NCBI GenBank assembly: GCA_947647735.1
Contig: CANSLJ010000016.1
Location: 30,327-94,326, forward strand
Length of the DNA stretch: 64,000 nucleotides
Source: an uncultured bacterium
GTDB lineage: Bacteria > Bacillota > Clostridia > Lachnospirales > Lachnospiraceae
Direction of reading: 5' to 3'
Positions 25,098-34,012 of this stretch are shown in pieces (within the stretch, counting starts at the first letter, position 1; the number at the start of each line of letters is the position of its first letter). The position numbers were made by a program, and so were the translations under genes. Below the pieces are notes generated by a model. It did no database searches, was not told the origin of the DNA, and saw only the letters and a list, made by a program, of their open reading frames with translations.

Positions 25098-26648
25098 TTA
25101 CTTCTGCAGCCGGATATAGCCTTCCAGCCCGTCCCGTATCTCCTGTGCCGTCATGGACTCCGTCTGCCACAGATCATTGTTGCTGCCTGCGAGACGGAGC
25201 AGGAAATCATTCTCTCTGTCCTTATCCACCACAAAGAGCAACGTATACTCCAGATCCTCCCCTGCTTTCATCTCCCTGTAGAAAAAGTGGCTCCTCCCCT
25301 CGCCGCTCACGTTGACCGCTTTGTCAAAGTAAACCGCGCTGTCATCCATCTGCAGATAATACTCCTCTGACGGTACGGGCTCGTAGAAATCCTCCGCCCA
25401 GGTGAGAACACCCGCCTCATTCTTCGTCACATACTGTAACGCAAGATCCAGCGCGGCATCCGTATCCTCATAACAGTGCACCTTCATATTCACCCGAAGA
25501 AATTCCTGCTCTGTTTTTTCCTCGCTGATGATCTCCCCGTTCTTATCGAAATGCTGTCTTGTATAAGGAGAGAGCGTCTTATCCGCATTCAGCCAGCCGT
25601 CAAACCTTGTAAAGTCGAAGAAATCCTCCTCGGCAAATCCCTCCATACTGTTCAAAAATGCATAATCCGTAACAGTATAGCTGCAGGTATCGTTATAATT
25701 GAAGAGTTCTTCTCCCAAAGGTACCATCTTTTCTTCCGGTATCCCCAGCCTCATCAGTTCATCCCAGACCTTCTGTCCTTCCTGCATGGCGAGTTCCTCG
25801 TCCTGTTCTTTCTGCTCTTTTATTGCTTTTTCCTCCTCCGTCTCATAATGCCCGTCCCCGATGCGCTCCACTGTCAGACTGTCCGCAAATTTCAGAAGTT
25901 CCTTCTGATCCAGTCCATACCCTGCCACGATATTCAGCACATATCCCTCACTCTCATTGAACAGGAAGATATAGGTGTGGCTTCGGTTCTTCTCCGCCTC
26001 CTGAAAGGTGATCACATCCGCCGGCATGCCGGAGAGTTCTGTATGTTCCACCTTGTCTATATCGTTTACGGTGATCTGATTGTTTATCTTATCCAGTTCC
26101 GCTGTCGTATAAACCGGCATAATGGTGATCCATTTCTCGTTTTCACCATAATACTTTCCGTCGCCGTCCTCATCGCCCGCAAACCCTGCCGGCAGGTATC
26201 CCGCTTTTGCCTGATACTCTCCCGGAACAAGTTCATAGTTGAGCGCAAACTCATAGGTGAGGGAATCTCCCTCCACACGATCCGTCTTCTGGAAATATAC
26301 GACTGCCGCATAGACTGCGGAAGGTATGATAATGACCAGCGCCAGGACTGCCGCCACGCTGAGCCAGCTCTTCCTTCTGCCGGATTTCTTCTTTCGTGAT
26401 GTACGTGCCCTATTTGAGCCTGCTCTGTCTTTCATCTGCTTTCTTTCTCCTTCCCACATCTGCTTTGCCGCGCTCTCTCCTGTCCGCTTTCCGGTTTCGC
26501 CCCGCGCCTGTTTTTCTTCTCTGTTTCGTATCTGTCTTTCTTCCCTGTCCTGTATCTGTCTGATCTCTCCGCTCCGTATCAGTTCATATGCCTCCTGCAG
26601 TCTGTCCTCCACGATCTGCGGGAGCATCTCTTCTCTGTTATGATTCAT
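25098..26648 (-). CDS. Putative membrane anti-sigma factor with DUF4367-like outer domain
   Basis: 516 residues. An N-terminal cytoplasmic part of about 94 residues begins MLPQIVEDRLQEAYELI and is followed by a Glu/Arg/Lys-rich repetitive stretch; one membrane segment at about 95-118; then a large outer region. Its first part (YQAKAGYLPAGFAGDEDGDG, then SGMPADVITFQEAE, YVLNIVAGYGLDQKELLKFADSL) resembles DUF4367-type domains of anti-sigma proteins. The start overlaps the stop of the sigma gene by four bases, so the two are coupled. Role as cognate anti-sigma is inferred from layout and topology; the signal is unknown. Confidence 0.7.
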   Translation of the reverse strand: MNHNREEMLPQIVEDRLQEAYELIRSGEIRQIQDREERQIRNREEKQARGETGKRTGESAAKQMWEGERKQMKDRAGSNRARTSRKKKSGRRKSWLSVAAVLALVIIIPSAVYAAVVYFQKTDRVEGDSLTYEFALNYELVPGEYQAKAGYLPAGFAGDEDGDGKYYGENEKWITIMPVYTTAELDKINNQITVNDIDKVEHTELSGMPADVITFQEAEKNRSHTYIFLFNESEGYVLNIVAGYGLDQKELLKFADSLTVERIGDGHYETEEEKAIKEQKEQDEELAMQEGQKVWDELMRLGIPEEKMVPLGEELFNYNDTCSYTVTDYAFLNSMEGFAEEDFFDFTRFDGWLNADKTLSPYTRQHFDKNGEIISEEKTEQEFLRVNMKVHCYEDTDAALDLALQYVTKNEAGVLTWAEDFYEPVPSEEYYLQMDDSAVYFDKAVNVSGEGRSHFFYREMKAGEDLEYTLLFVVDKDRENDFLLRLAGSNNDLWQTESMTAQEIRDGLEGYIRLQK

Positions 26649-27163
26649 CTGCGCCCTCCCTTTTCCCGGTCTTCCGCCATCTCGCTGCGCAACACCTCAC
26701 GGCCGCGCTTCAAGCGGGTTACAATGGTGCTCTCCTTCATTTCCATGCAGTCCGCGATCTCCCTCACCTTCATGCCGTACACATAATATAAGGTAAAAAT
26801 ACTGCGATCCTGCTCCTTCAACGGTTCGATCATCTCCTGAAACTCCAAAATCTCCCCTCCCGAGGCCTGTTCCGCCTGCTCCGGTATCTCTGCCGTCAGT
26901 ATGCTCCTGTTCTGCCTTTTCAATATATCCTTACAGTTGTTGATCAGGATACGGATCATCCATGTCTTAAAATAACCGTCCTGCTTCAGGGAACCTATCT
27001 TTTCATAGCAGTTGAGGACCGTTTCCGCCATCGCATCCGCCGCATCCGCCTCATCTCTCAGAAAGCCTCTGGAAACTTTGTACATGTTCTGCTTGTTCGC
27101 TTCGATCAATTCTATAAAGGCTTCCGCATCGCCTTCTTTTGCTCTTTTCACAAGATGCTCCAC
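26645..27163 (-). CDS. ECF-type RNA polymerase sigma factor
   Basis: About 172 residues. Region 2 (EAFIELIEANKQNMYKVSRGFLRDEADAADAMAETVLNCYE) and region 4 (LKEQDRSIFTLYYVYGMKVREIADCMEMKESTIVTRLKRGRE) are complete, with region YFKTWMIRILINNCKDIL between, as in SigV/SigW-like factors. AAAGGAG is directly adjacent to the ATG at 27172 but nine bases before the GTG at 27163, so I prefer the GTG. It is followed by an overlapping membrane anti-sigma gene, the standard arrangement for envelope-stress responses. Confidence 0.9.
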   Translation of the reverse strand: MEHLVKRAKEGDAEAFIELIEANKQNMYKVSRGFLRDEADAADAMAETVLNCYEKIGSLKQDGYFKTWMIRILINNCKDILKRQNRSILTAEIPEQAEQASGGEILEFQEMIEPLKEQDRSIFTLYYVYGMKVREIADCMEMKESTIVTRLKRGREVLRSEMAEDREKGGRR

Positions 27164-27223
27164 CTGCTTCATCTCCTTTCATCTGTAGGAAGATTCCGGA
27201 ATTTTCTTCACTTCTGTCTATTA

Positions 27224-27250
27224 GACGCACAACATTACAAAAATATTGCA
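27224..27250 (-). promoter_or_regulatory. Candidate ECF-type autoregulated promoter
   Basis: Minus strand TGCAAT (27245-27250), 17 bases, CGTC (27224-27227) followed by TAA. ECF promoters of Firmicutes commonly read TGAAAC or TGCAAC, about 16 bases, CGTC. The position upstream of the sigma gene fits autoactivation. Confidence 0.45.
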
Positions 27251-27319
27251 TAGATCCATAAATTTTTTAAATTATCATCAAATGTTATGAACAGTTGACA
27301 GATTGCCCATAAAGGTTGG

Positions 27320-27347
27320 TTGCCAAAAAACACCGTATCTGTAATAC
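27320..27347 (+). promoter_or_regulatory. Candidate promoter of the XRE gene
   Basis: TTGCCA (27320-27325), 16-base spacer, TAATAC (27342-27347), 52 bases before the start. A palindrome GTGGCCAC follows within the leader. Confidence 0.4.
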
Positions 27348-27399
27348 TGGTCCTGTGGCCACAAAATAAATATAAACCTGAAAATGAGGAGAATGACAT

Positions 27400-27771
27400 A
27401 TGAACTTTAATGAAAAACTGATCAATTTAAGAAAAACAAAGGGATTGTCACAGGAGGAACTGGGGGCGGAACTGAAAGTCTCCCGCCAGACGATCTCAAA
27501 ATGGGAATCATGCCAGTCCTATCCTGATTTCCAGCGCCTTGTCCTTTTAAGCGACTATTTCGGCTTAACACTGGATGAACTGGTAAAAGATATCGATGTG
27601 CAGGAAGTTCGGGAAAAAAATATGAATAGCGAAAAGATCGACTCCATCTACCAGGATGTAAACAGAGCGAAAAATATTTTTAAATGGTGGTTGATCGGTC
27701 TGGGAACAGCCGCCGGCATTGTATTTCTACTGCTGCTTTACTTTTTTATCATGGCGACATTTGTCTGGTAA
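27400..27771 (+). CDS. XRE-family transcriptional regulator with C-terminal membrane segment
   Basis: 123 residues. The HTH at about 1-60 (EKLINLRKTKGLSQEELGAELKVSRQTISKWES) is of the common XRE type; a short linker leads to a hydrophobic segment at about 98-121 (LIGLGTAAGIVFLLLLYFFIMA). Such membrane-tethered XRE proteins are frequent in clostridia, with unknown signals. GAGGAG precedes the ATG. It is divergent from the ECF sigma gene. Confidence 0.85.
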   Translation: MNFNEKLINLRKTKGLSQEELGAELKVSRQTISKWESCQSYPDFQRLVLLSDYFGLTLDELVKDIDVQEVREKNMNSEKIDSIYQDVNRAKNIFKWWLIGLGTAAGIVFLLLLYFFIMATFVW

Positions 27772-27833
27772 ATGCTCTTTTTCAGAGCATCATTTATCCG
27801 GTTCTGCGGATGACTGACTGCTGTCATGATCAG

Positions 27834-27863
27834 GGAGCGGTAAACCTGTGTGCTTACCGCTCC
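27834..27863. terminator. Hairpin between convergent XRE and nuclease genes
   Basis: GGAGCGGTAA (27834-27843) and TTACCGCTCC (27854-27863) form a perfect 10-base stem with a 10-base loop. The T content after it is low on both strands, so terminator strength is uncertain. Confidence 0.5.
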
Positions 27864-27908
27864 TTATGATCTCGCGAATTCACAATAAACCGGATATTGG
27901 GGCAACCC

Positions 27909-28784
27909 TCAATACTTCTGTTCCCAGTCAGCAGATAATTTCTCATAAACCTTATCGCTGTCGTATTCAGGCGCAAATTCTTCCAGCATATCACAGATCG
28001 GAGCGATCACCTCCATTTCTTCTTCCAATTCCTCCGCTATCTCTTCCGGTGTCTTATTCTTTCGCAGCTTTTTGCAGACCAACAGAATCAGTTTATCCTG
28101 TGCGCCGTCCGCTCTGGAATATGCCAGTTCTTCCCATCTCAGCATATATTTTACCCCCGCTTTTTCCGACTTTCTGATCTGGCGGATCTTTTTATGAATC
28201 CGCTTGATTAATTTGCTCTCTGAACGTTCCGCCATTTCATCTGTTGTTTTCGAAATATATTCCATGAAATCCAAAAACTCCTGAGAAAAGGCTTCTCTGT
28301 TCGTCCCGTTTGTATTAATAAATATCCTGACTGCGCCATCACCGATCTTTAAATCAGGACATTCCCGGCACACTCCCTCAAAAGTATACCTGTACAATCC
28401 TCTTCCAAAGATATCAAAAGGCGCAATTAAAATAAAACAGCTCTCATTTAACAGATTAAAATCCATACTTCCCGGTTCCAATAAAGAGACATCCAGCTGT
28501 GCCTGACAATACCGGCTTCTCCTGATCAGGTTTCTGGTGTCGCTCTTCTGCATTTCCGTGTGATAGAGCCTTTTATCAACATCCATCGCTATCACGTCCA
28601 GCCTGACCTGACGCAGCTCCGGTGATACCCGCAACTCCTTCTCGGTTTCCGGCCTTCCCAGAATTTCCACCTCATTTTCCAGCAGAATACTGAGTACCGC
28701 CTGATAGGTTTCCCTATCCTCCATTGCTTCATCGAACAAAAACCTGTCCAGCAGATTTAACCTCTCCAGTTTTGTGTTTACCAT
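27909..28784 (-). CDS. Rpn-family PD-(D/E)XK nuclease (transposase-like)
   Basis: 291 residues from the ATG at 28784, which has AAAGGAGG nine bases upstream. The catalytic core is visible: an N-terminal helix region (NLLDRFLFDEAMEDRETYQAVL), then RLDVIAMD with the conserved Asp and YHTEMQKSD with the ExQ variant of the ExK motif, followed by RRSRYCQAQLD. Rpn proteins are recombination-promoting or defence-linked nucleases spread by transfer; they often occur as many copies. The Lys/Glu-rich C-terminus matches relatives. No partner gene is adjacent. Confidence 0.8.
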   Translation of the reverse strand: MVNTKLERLNLLDRFLFDEAMEDRETYQAVLSILLENEVEILGRPETEKELRVSPELRQVRLDVIAMDVDKRLYHTEMQKSDTRNLIRRSRYCQAQLDVSLLEPGSMDFNLLNESCFILIAPFDIFGRGLYRYTFEGVCRECPDLKIGDGAVRIFINTNGTNREAFSQEFLDFMEYISKTTDEMAERSESKLIKRIHKKIRQIRKSEKAGVKYMLRWEELAYSRADGAQDKLILLVCKKLRKNKTPEEIAEELEEEMEVIAPICDMLEEFAPEYDSDKVYEKLSADWEQKY

Positions 28785-29137
28785 ACGTATTTTCCTCCTT
28801 TGTACAGGAAACACAAACCTTTGACCGGAAAACATCCAAACATCCTGTCTGCATTAACCCCTCTCCGTTCCACATCCCGTTCCCTGCATTTTTAATTTTA
28901 TTGTGAAAAGCAGGATTTCAAGAATAAGAACAGATATGTCTTAGAGATACAGCAATGCTGCTAAACAGGTCTTCGCCCAAAGAAATCTTATGCTTTTTTT
29001 CAGTTTATCAGATACTATTTTAAATTGCAACTATATTTATCATATTTATTGTGAAACTTTACAGTCATCTTTATGCGGCAGATTTTGAGGGCGTATACTC
29101 AACAACCTGAAAATTTTTTATATTCCATAAAAGAGAA
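28785..29137. other. AT-rich intergenic region between nuclease and MATE genes
   Basis: A 353-base stretch between divergently transcribed genes. I see no reading frame of substance, no RNA gene and no convincing promoter for the nuclease gene. The right end leads into the promoter of the MATE gene. Confidence 0.5.
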
Positions 29138-29174
29138 TTGATTTACCGCCGGAAAAGAGCTACAGTATACTGTA
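29138..29174 (+). promoter_or_regulatory. MATE gene promoter overlapped by a 14-bp palindrome
   Basis: TTGATT (29138-29143), 17-base spacer, then a -10-like TACAGT (29161-29166) that is the left half of the perfect palindrome TACAGTATACTGTA (29161-29174). A palindrome on the -10 box is the usual place for a repressor site; the regulator is not identified. Confidence 0.5.
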
Positions 29175-29199
29175 AGAATCACATCACAGGAGACTTACT

Positions 29200-30591
29200 A
29201 TGATACATTTACATAAAACAGCCAAAGAAAAAAACACCTCCAACGTACTGGATATGACAACGGGAAATCCCTACTCCCTGATGCTCAGTTTTACCATGCC
29301 CATCTTTTTAAGCCAGGTGTTCCAGCAGTTATACAATACGGCGGACGCTTTTATCGTTGGAAAATATCTGGGCACGAACGCACTGGCGGCAGTCACCTCG
29401 TCCGGAAACCTGATCTTTCTTCTGGTCAGCTTCTTTATGGGACTGGCTATGGGCGGCGGCGTGGTCATCTCCAGATACTTCGGCGCAAAGGATGAAACAC
29501 AGGTATCCCGCTCCGTACATACGATGATGGCTTTCGGGCTTGTCAGCGGCCTGCTGCTCACCGTGATCGGTGTGGCGTTTACGCCCGTTTTCCTGAAATG
29601 GATGCAGACAGATCCGGAAGTCATGCCGGAAGCCATCGAGTATTTCCGTTATTATTTTCTCGGCGCCATCGCCATGGTCATGTACAATGTGTGCCGCAGC
29701 ATCATGAATGCGTTAGGAGACAGCAAACGCCCGCTGTACTACCTGATCTTTTCTTCTATTATCAATATTTTACTGGACCTTCTTTTTATCGGCGGTTTTC
29801 ACTGGGGCGTCTGGGCAGCCGCTGTCGCCACCGTGATATCCCAGGCGGCAAGCGTGGTCCTCTGTATGATCTATCTGCTCCGCAAGGGCAATATCTATAC
29901 TGTGGAGCTGCGCAGCATCCGCTTCCATAAAGAGATCCTGTTTGAGATCATCCATTACGGGCTTCCCTCCGGCGTGCAGAATTCCGTTATCGCCTTTGCC
30001 AACGTCATTGTGCAGTCCCAGATCAATTCCTTCGGAAAGCTCGCCATGGCGGGCTACGGCGTCCACGCCAAAATAGAAGGCTTTGTATTTTTGCCTGTGA
30101 CGAGCTTCAACATGGCGGCAACCACCTTTATCAGCCAGAACCTCGGTGCAAGACAGTATGACCGTGCAAAAAAAGGCGCACGCTTTTCGATCCTTGCCGC
30201 CGTGCTGATGGCGGAGGCGATCGGCATCATATACTATATCTTCGCCCCTCAGTTTATCGGTATATTTGACAACGATCCGGGCGTGGTCACATATGGCGTG
30301 ACACAGGCCCGGATCGTTGCGCTGTTTTATTTTCTTCTCGCTTTTTCTCACTCTATCGCCGCCGTATGCCGGGGCGCCGGGAAAGCCTTTGTACCGATGA
30401 TCATCATGCTCTCCGTCTGGTGCGTGCTGCGGATCAGCTATATCATCACCGTCATGAAGCTGTTTGGTGAGATCAGATATGTCTTCTGGGCCTACCCGCT
30501 GACATGGACGATCAGTTCAGTGATCTACCTGTTCTATTATCTGTTTTCCGACTGGGTACACGGATTTGAGAAGAAAAAAGCTGATCACTGA
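29200..30591 (+). CDS. MATE family efflux transporter
   Basis: 463 residues with 12 predicted membrane segments. MATE pumps export cationic drugs and other compounds with Na+ or H+. The family opening GNPYSLMLSFTMPIFLSQVFQQLYNTADAFIVGKYLG (about 25-61) and its second-half counterpart YGLPSGVQNSVIAFANVIVQSQINSFG are clear, marking the two homologous six-helix halves. CAGGAG precedes the ATG. Its last seven bases overlap the tail of the converging aldo/keto reductase gene. Confidence 0.93.
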   Translation: MIHLHKTAKEKNTSNVLDMTTGNPYSLMLSFTMPIFLSQVFQQLYNTADAFIVGKYLGTNALAAVTSSGNLIFLLVSFFMGLAMGGGVVISRYFGAKDETQVSRSVHTMMAFGLVSGLLLTVIGVAFTPVFLKWMQTDPEVMPEAIEYFRYYFLGAIAMVMYNVCRSIMNALGDSKRPLYYLIFSSIINILLDLLFIGGFHWGVWAAAVATVISQAASVVLCMIYLLRKGNIYTVELRSIRFHKEILFEIIHYGLPSGVQNSVIAFANVIVQSQINSFGKLAMAGYGVHAKIEGFVFLPVTSFNMAATTFISQNLGARQYDRAKKGARFSILAAVLMAEAIGIIYYIFAPQFIGIFDNDPGVVTYGVTQARIVALFYFLLAFSHSIAAVCRGAGKAFVPMIIMLSVWCVLRISYIITVMKLFGEIRYVFWAYPLTWTISSVIYLFYYLFSDWVHGFEKKKADH

Positions 30592-31721
30592 TCTCCCTGC
30601 AGCCTCCCGGCGAAATCCTTCATCGCCTCGGATATCCTGATCCCCTGCGGGCATACCTTCTCACAGCTCCGGCATCCCACACAGGCTGTGGGGCGTTTTT
30701 CCTCAGGTATCGTGGCTATGACCATCGGTGCCAGAAATCCGCCGCCGGTGAAACAATGCTCATTGTACATACTGATCAGCGTCGGGATATCCAATCCCAT
30801 AGGACAATGGCTTGTGCAGTATTTGCACGCCGTACAGGGAAGGGAGCCGTCCAGCAGATCCTTCACTACCAGAAGAAGTTCCTGCATTTCTCTTTCATTT
30901 AACGGTTTTTCTGTCTCAAAGGTTTTGATATTTTCCTGCAGCTGCTCAAAATCCGACATCCCGGAAAGGACCATCTTCACCTGTGGCAATGTCTGAATGA
31001 ACCGGAACGCCCACGCCGGAACCTTTTCATCCGGGCGCAGCTCTGTCAGTCTCGCCTCATCCTTCTTGGGCAGTTTTGCCAGCCTGCCGCCCCGCAGCGG
31101 TTCCATCACCCAGACAGGGATCCCGTACTCTTCCAAAAGCTTTACCTTGCCCTCCGCATCCTGGAAGGACCAGTCAAGATAGTTGAGCTGTATCTGGCAG
31201 AATTCCATATGGTCGCCGTATTTTTCCAGAAAACGCCTCATCACTTCACAGCTTCCATGTGCCGAAAAGCCCAGATGCCGTATCCTGCCGTTCTCCTTCT
31301 GCTTTGTCAGATATGTATCGATACCGTATTTCTCATCCAGATAGGCATCGATGTTCATCTCGCAGACATTGTGAACCAGATAAAAATCAAAATATTCCAC
31401 GCCGCACTTCTCAAGCTGTTTTTCAAAGATCTCCTCCACCTTCGGCATATTGGACAGATCATACCCCGGAAACTTCGTCGCCAGATAAAAGCTGTCCCGC
31501 GGATATCTGGAAAGCGCTTTTCCCATCACAGTCTCCGAATTGCCCTCATGGTAACCCCAGGCGGTATCATAGTAGTTGATGCCCTGTTCCATGGCATAAT
31601 CCACCATTTTCTCCGTCGCCTCCACATCAATTTTCGCATTATCCCCGTCCAGTACCGGAAGGCGCATCGCCCCGAACCCCAGCGCAGACAGTTTCATGTC
31701 CTGAAATTCTCTCGTAACCAT
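30585..31721 (-). CDS. Aldo/keto reductase with C-terminal [4Fe-4S] ferredoxin-like domain
   Basis: 378 residues. The TIM-barrel part shows FGAMRLPV, NYYDTAWGYHEGNSE (catalytic Asp and Tyr, about 50-64), a Lys in FYLATKFP and the His in FYLVHNV, the usual tetrad. After about residue 290 the chain carries two cysteine clusters, CTACKYCTSHCPMG and CVGCRSCEKVCPQG, each fitting a [4Fe-4S] site. Such fused AKRs are common in anaerobes and probably take electrons from ferredoxin; the substrate is unknown. GAGGAGG precedes the ATG. Confidence 0.9.
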   Translation of the reverse strand: MVTREFQDMKLSALGFGAMRLPVLDGDNAKIDVEATEKMVDYAMEQGINYYDTAWGYHEGNSETVMGKALSRYPRDSFYLATKFPGYDLSNMPKVEEIFEKQLEKCGVEYFDFYLVHNVCEMNIDAYLDEKYGIDTYLTKQKENGRIRHLGFSAHGSCEVMRRFLEKYGDHMEFCQIQLNYLDWSFQDAEGKVKLLEEYGIPVWVMEPLRGGRLAKLPKKDEARLTELRPDEKVPAWAFRFIQTLPQVKMVLSGMSDFEQLQENIKTFETEKPLNEREMQELLLVVKDLLDGSLPCTACKYCTSHCPMGLDIPTLISMYNEHCFTGGGFLAPMVIATIPEEKRPTACVGCRSCEKVCPQGIRISEAMKDFAGRLQGDQ

Positions 31722-31770
31722 ACATATACCTCCTCAATTTATCCTCAACTTATTTTTTTACGAGTTTGCG

Positions 31771-31821
31771 GCAAAGTTTACTTTGCATGAGCAATTATCC
31801 CGCAATGTGAGCGAAGCTCAC
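31771..31821 (-). promoter_or_regulatory. Two short hairpins in the leader of the aldo/keto reductase gene
   Basis: GCAAAGT-tt-ACTTTGC (31771-31786) and GTGAGC-gaa-GCTCAC (31807-31821), with GCGG/CCGC able to pair around the first. On the plus strand the second is followed by a T-rich run, so it could also act as a terminator there. The remaining sequence to 32033 is AT-rich with no clear promoter. Confidence 0.4.
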
Positions 31822-32033
31822 TGTTTTATTGTATACGCTATCGGGAAAAAACACAAATATCTTTTTTTCCATATTTGGCACAATGCCGAAAAAGCCCCTG
31901 AAATCCACCGTAAAATCTGTAAGTTGACGTTTGCCTTTTCCCCTTTCATCTGTTAGAATCAGTCTGAACATGCAGGAAATACAATACACATTTTCGCATA
32001 TACTGACAAGGAAACCGAAACACATTTTACAAT

Positions 32034-32051
32034 AAACGACTCCCGTCGTTT
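32034..32051 (+). promoter_or_regulatory. Hairpin just before the ribosome site of the ParB-like/BMP gene
   Basis: AAACGAC-tccc-GTCGTTT, a perfect seven-base stem, ends 11 bases before AGGAGG. It may influence translation of the gene at 32078. Confidence 0.4.
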
Positions 32052-32077
32052 CCCACAACAATCAGGAGGCTATAGAT

Positions 32078-34012
32078 ATGGCTATCAACGATTATGCAGC
32101 AGCGCTCAAAAAAGGAAAACGCAATTACCAGCTTGCTCTTGCCAAAGGCGCATATCCCTATCTGCCCGCACTGGATGACATTTTATCTTACACGGAAGTG
32201 ACCGCTTCCGTTAACCTTGGATTGATGGATATCCCGCTGGCCAAGATCGTAGGAACAAAAACCGCAGGCAGAACAAATTCCTTTGCAGGTAATTTCATGC
32301 CGCTTTTGCCGGAAAAATCAGAATTTGCCGCAAAGTGGGCATCCCTTTACAACCATCAGATCGATGACGGCATCCGCGATCCCATCGTTGTCTATGAATT
32401 TATGCACCGTTTCTATGTGCAGGAGGGAAACAAGAGAGTCAGCGTCATGAAGTTTCTGGATTCCTACAGCATCCCCGGCACTGTCACCCGGATCATTCCC
32501 AAAAAGACAGACGATAAGGAAAACCGGCTGTATTACGAATTTCTGGATTTCTATGAAGTGTCCGAATCCTATGACGTCTGGTTCAGCAAAGAAGGCAGCT
32601 ATAAAAAGCTGATCAAACTGATGGGAAAAAAAGCCGGAGAAGTCTGGAGCAAGGAGGAGCGGACCGCCTTCCATGCCGTCTGCGAAAAATTTTCAAAATC
32701 CTATCAGGATGCCTACGGAGAAAAATTAAAACTCTCTCCCTCGGACGCTTTCCTGATCTATATGGAATTATACGGGTATGACAAGCTGAAGGAAGAGACG
32801 CACCTTCAGTTGAAGGAATCCCTGACAAAGGTGCAGAAGGAACTGCTTCTTGCGGAAAAGGGCTCTCAGGTGACGCTTGTCAAAGATCCGGAATCTGCAA
32901 AATCCTCCCTGCTTGGGAAGATCCTCCCCGCCGGAACCTCTCCGGAAACTTTAAAGATTGCTTTTCTCTACCGGAAAAGCCCTGAAACTTCCAGCTGGGC
33001 TTATGCCCATGAACTGGGACGGCTCCATCTGGAACAGGCTTTCGGCGGAAAACTGAAAACACTTGCCATAGAGCAGGTCAATACCGACGACCAGATGAAA
33101 GATGCTGTGGACAACGCTGTTGCCGCAGGCTGCAATCTGATATTTGCCACGGCGGTTCAGATGGTAAATCAATGCGTGCGTTCTGCCATCCAGTATCCGA
33201 AAGTAAAGTTTTTTAACTGTTCGATCAGAATGCCCTACTCTTCCGTGCATACCTACTATGCAAGAATGTATGAGGCAAAATTCCTGACAGGCGCCATCGC
33301 CGCTGCCGTCTCCCGCACGGATAAGCTGGGCTATCTGGCAGATTACCCGATCTACGGTTCCCTTGCAAACATCAACGCCTTTGCGCTGGGTGCCCGCATG
33401 ATCAATCCTTATGTCAAAGTACATCTGGACTGGTCCAGGTTAAAAGAACAGGACGGCAAAAAGCGCCTGCAGCAGGACGGACTGCTCTTCGTATCCGACG
33501 ATGATATGATAACACCCAATAATCCCACGAGGGAGTACGGCTTATACTGGAAGAAGGAGGACGGCACTCTGGAAAACCTCGCCACGCCGATCTGGCACTG
33601 GGGAAAATTCTATGAGCGGATCGTCACCAACATCTGCAACGGCAGCAGCGAGGCAAATTCCTCCAAAAAGGAAACCGCAATCAACTACTGGTGGGGTATG
33701 TCCGCCGATGTGGTCGATGTGATCTGTTCGGGGAAAATGCCTCATGGTACGCACCGGCTGATCAACTTCCTGAAAAATTCCATCTGTGCCGGCAGCTTCA
33801 AGCCCTTCGACGGCCTGATCTATTCACAGGACGGGATCATACGCTGCAGGGAAGGGGAATCCCTGCAGCCGGAGGATATCCTGACCATGAACTGGCTTGC
33901 GGAAAACGTGGTCGGCGAGATACCGAAATTTGAGGAACTGACGGAGGAGGCCCAGATGCTCTCAGGGCTTCAGGGTGTGTACAAAGATGAAGATGAAAAA
34001 GAAACCAGATAA
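32078..34012 (+). CDS. Cytoplasmic fusion protein: ParB-like N-terminal domain plus BMP/PnrA-type ligand-binding domain
   Basis: 644 residues. Residues about 90-125 (DPIVVYEFMHRFYVQEGNKRVSV) resemble the ParB/Srx fold, including an EGNKR motif like the GxxR of ParB-type nucleotide-binding proteins. A charged helical middle leads to residues about 290-560, which look like a BMP (Med/PnrA) periplasmic-binding domain: LKIAFLYRKSPETSSWAYAHELG, VAAGCNLIFATAVQMVN, AGAIAAAV-like TGAIAAAVSRTDKLGYL. BMP proteins normally bind nucleosides outside the cell and carry a lipoprotein signal; none is present here (start MAINDYAAALKKG). No transporter genes are adjacent. A metallophosphoesterase gene overlaps its end. 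Binding and function are inference. Confidence 0.75.
   Translation: MAINDYAAALKKGKRNYQLALAKGAYPYLPALDDILSYTEVTASVNLGLMDIPLAKIVGTKTAGRTNSFAGNFMPLLPEKSEFAAKWASLYNHQIDDGIRDPIVVYEFMHRFYVQEGNKRVSVMKFLDSYSIPGTVTRIIPKKTDDKENRLYYEFLDFYEVSESYDVWFSKEGSYKKLIKLMGKKAGEVWSKEERTAFHAVCEKFSKSYQDAYGEKLKLSPSDAFLIYMELYGYDKLKEETHLQLKESLTKVQKELLLAEKGSQVTLVKDPESAKSSLLGKILPAGTSPETLKIAFLYRKSPETSSWAYAHELGRLHLEQAFGGKLKTLAIEQVNTDDQMKDAVDNAVAAGCNLIFATAVQMVNQCVRSAIQYPKVKFFNCSIRMPYSSVHTYYARMYEAKFLTGAIAAAVSRTDKLGYLADYPIYGSLANINAFALGARMINPYVKVHLDWSRLKEQDGKKRLQQDGLLFVSDDDMITPNNPTREYGLYWKKEDGTLENLATPIWHWGKFYERIVTNICNGSSEANSSKKETAINYWWGMSADVVDVICSGKMPHGTHRLINFLKNSICAGSFKPFDGLIYSQDGIIRCREGESLQPEDILTMNWLAENVVGEIPKFEELTEEAQMLSGLQGVYKDEDEKETR

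Noticed and set aside
26645-27771. Toxin-antitoxin reading of the XRE gene with a neighbour
   Set aside because: The adjacent genes are a divergent ECF sigma factor and a convergent nuclease with no overlap or coupling to the XRE gene.
31795-32061. Small minus-strand frame of 88 codons upstream of the ParB-like/BMP gene
   Set aside because: No ribosome site, Phe/Cys-rich composition unlike a real small protein, and it covers the promoter region.
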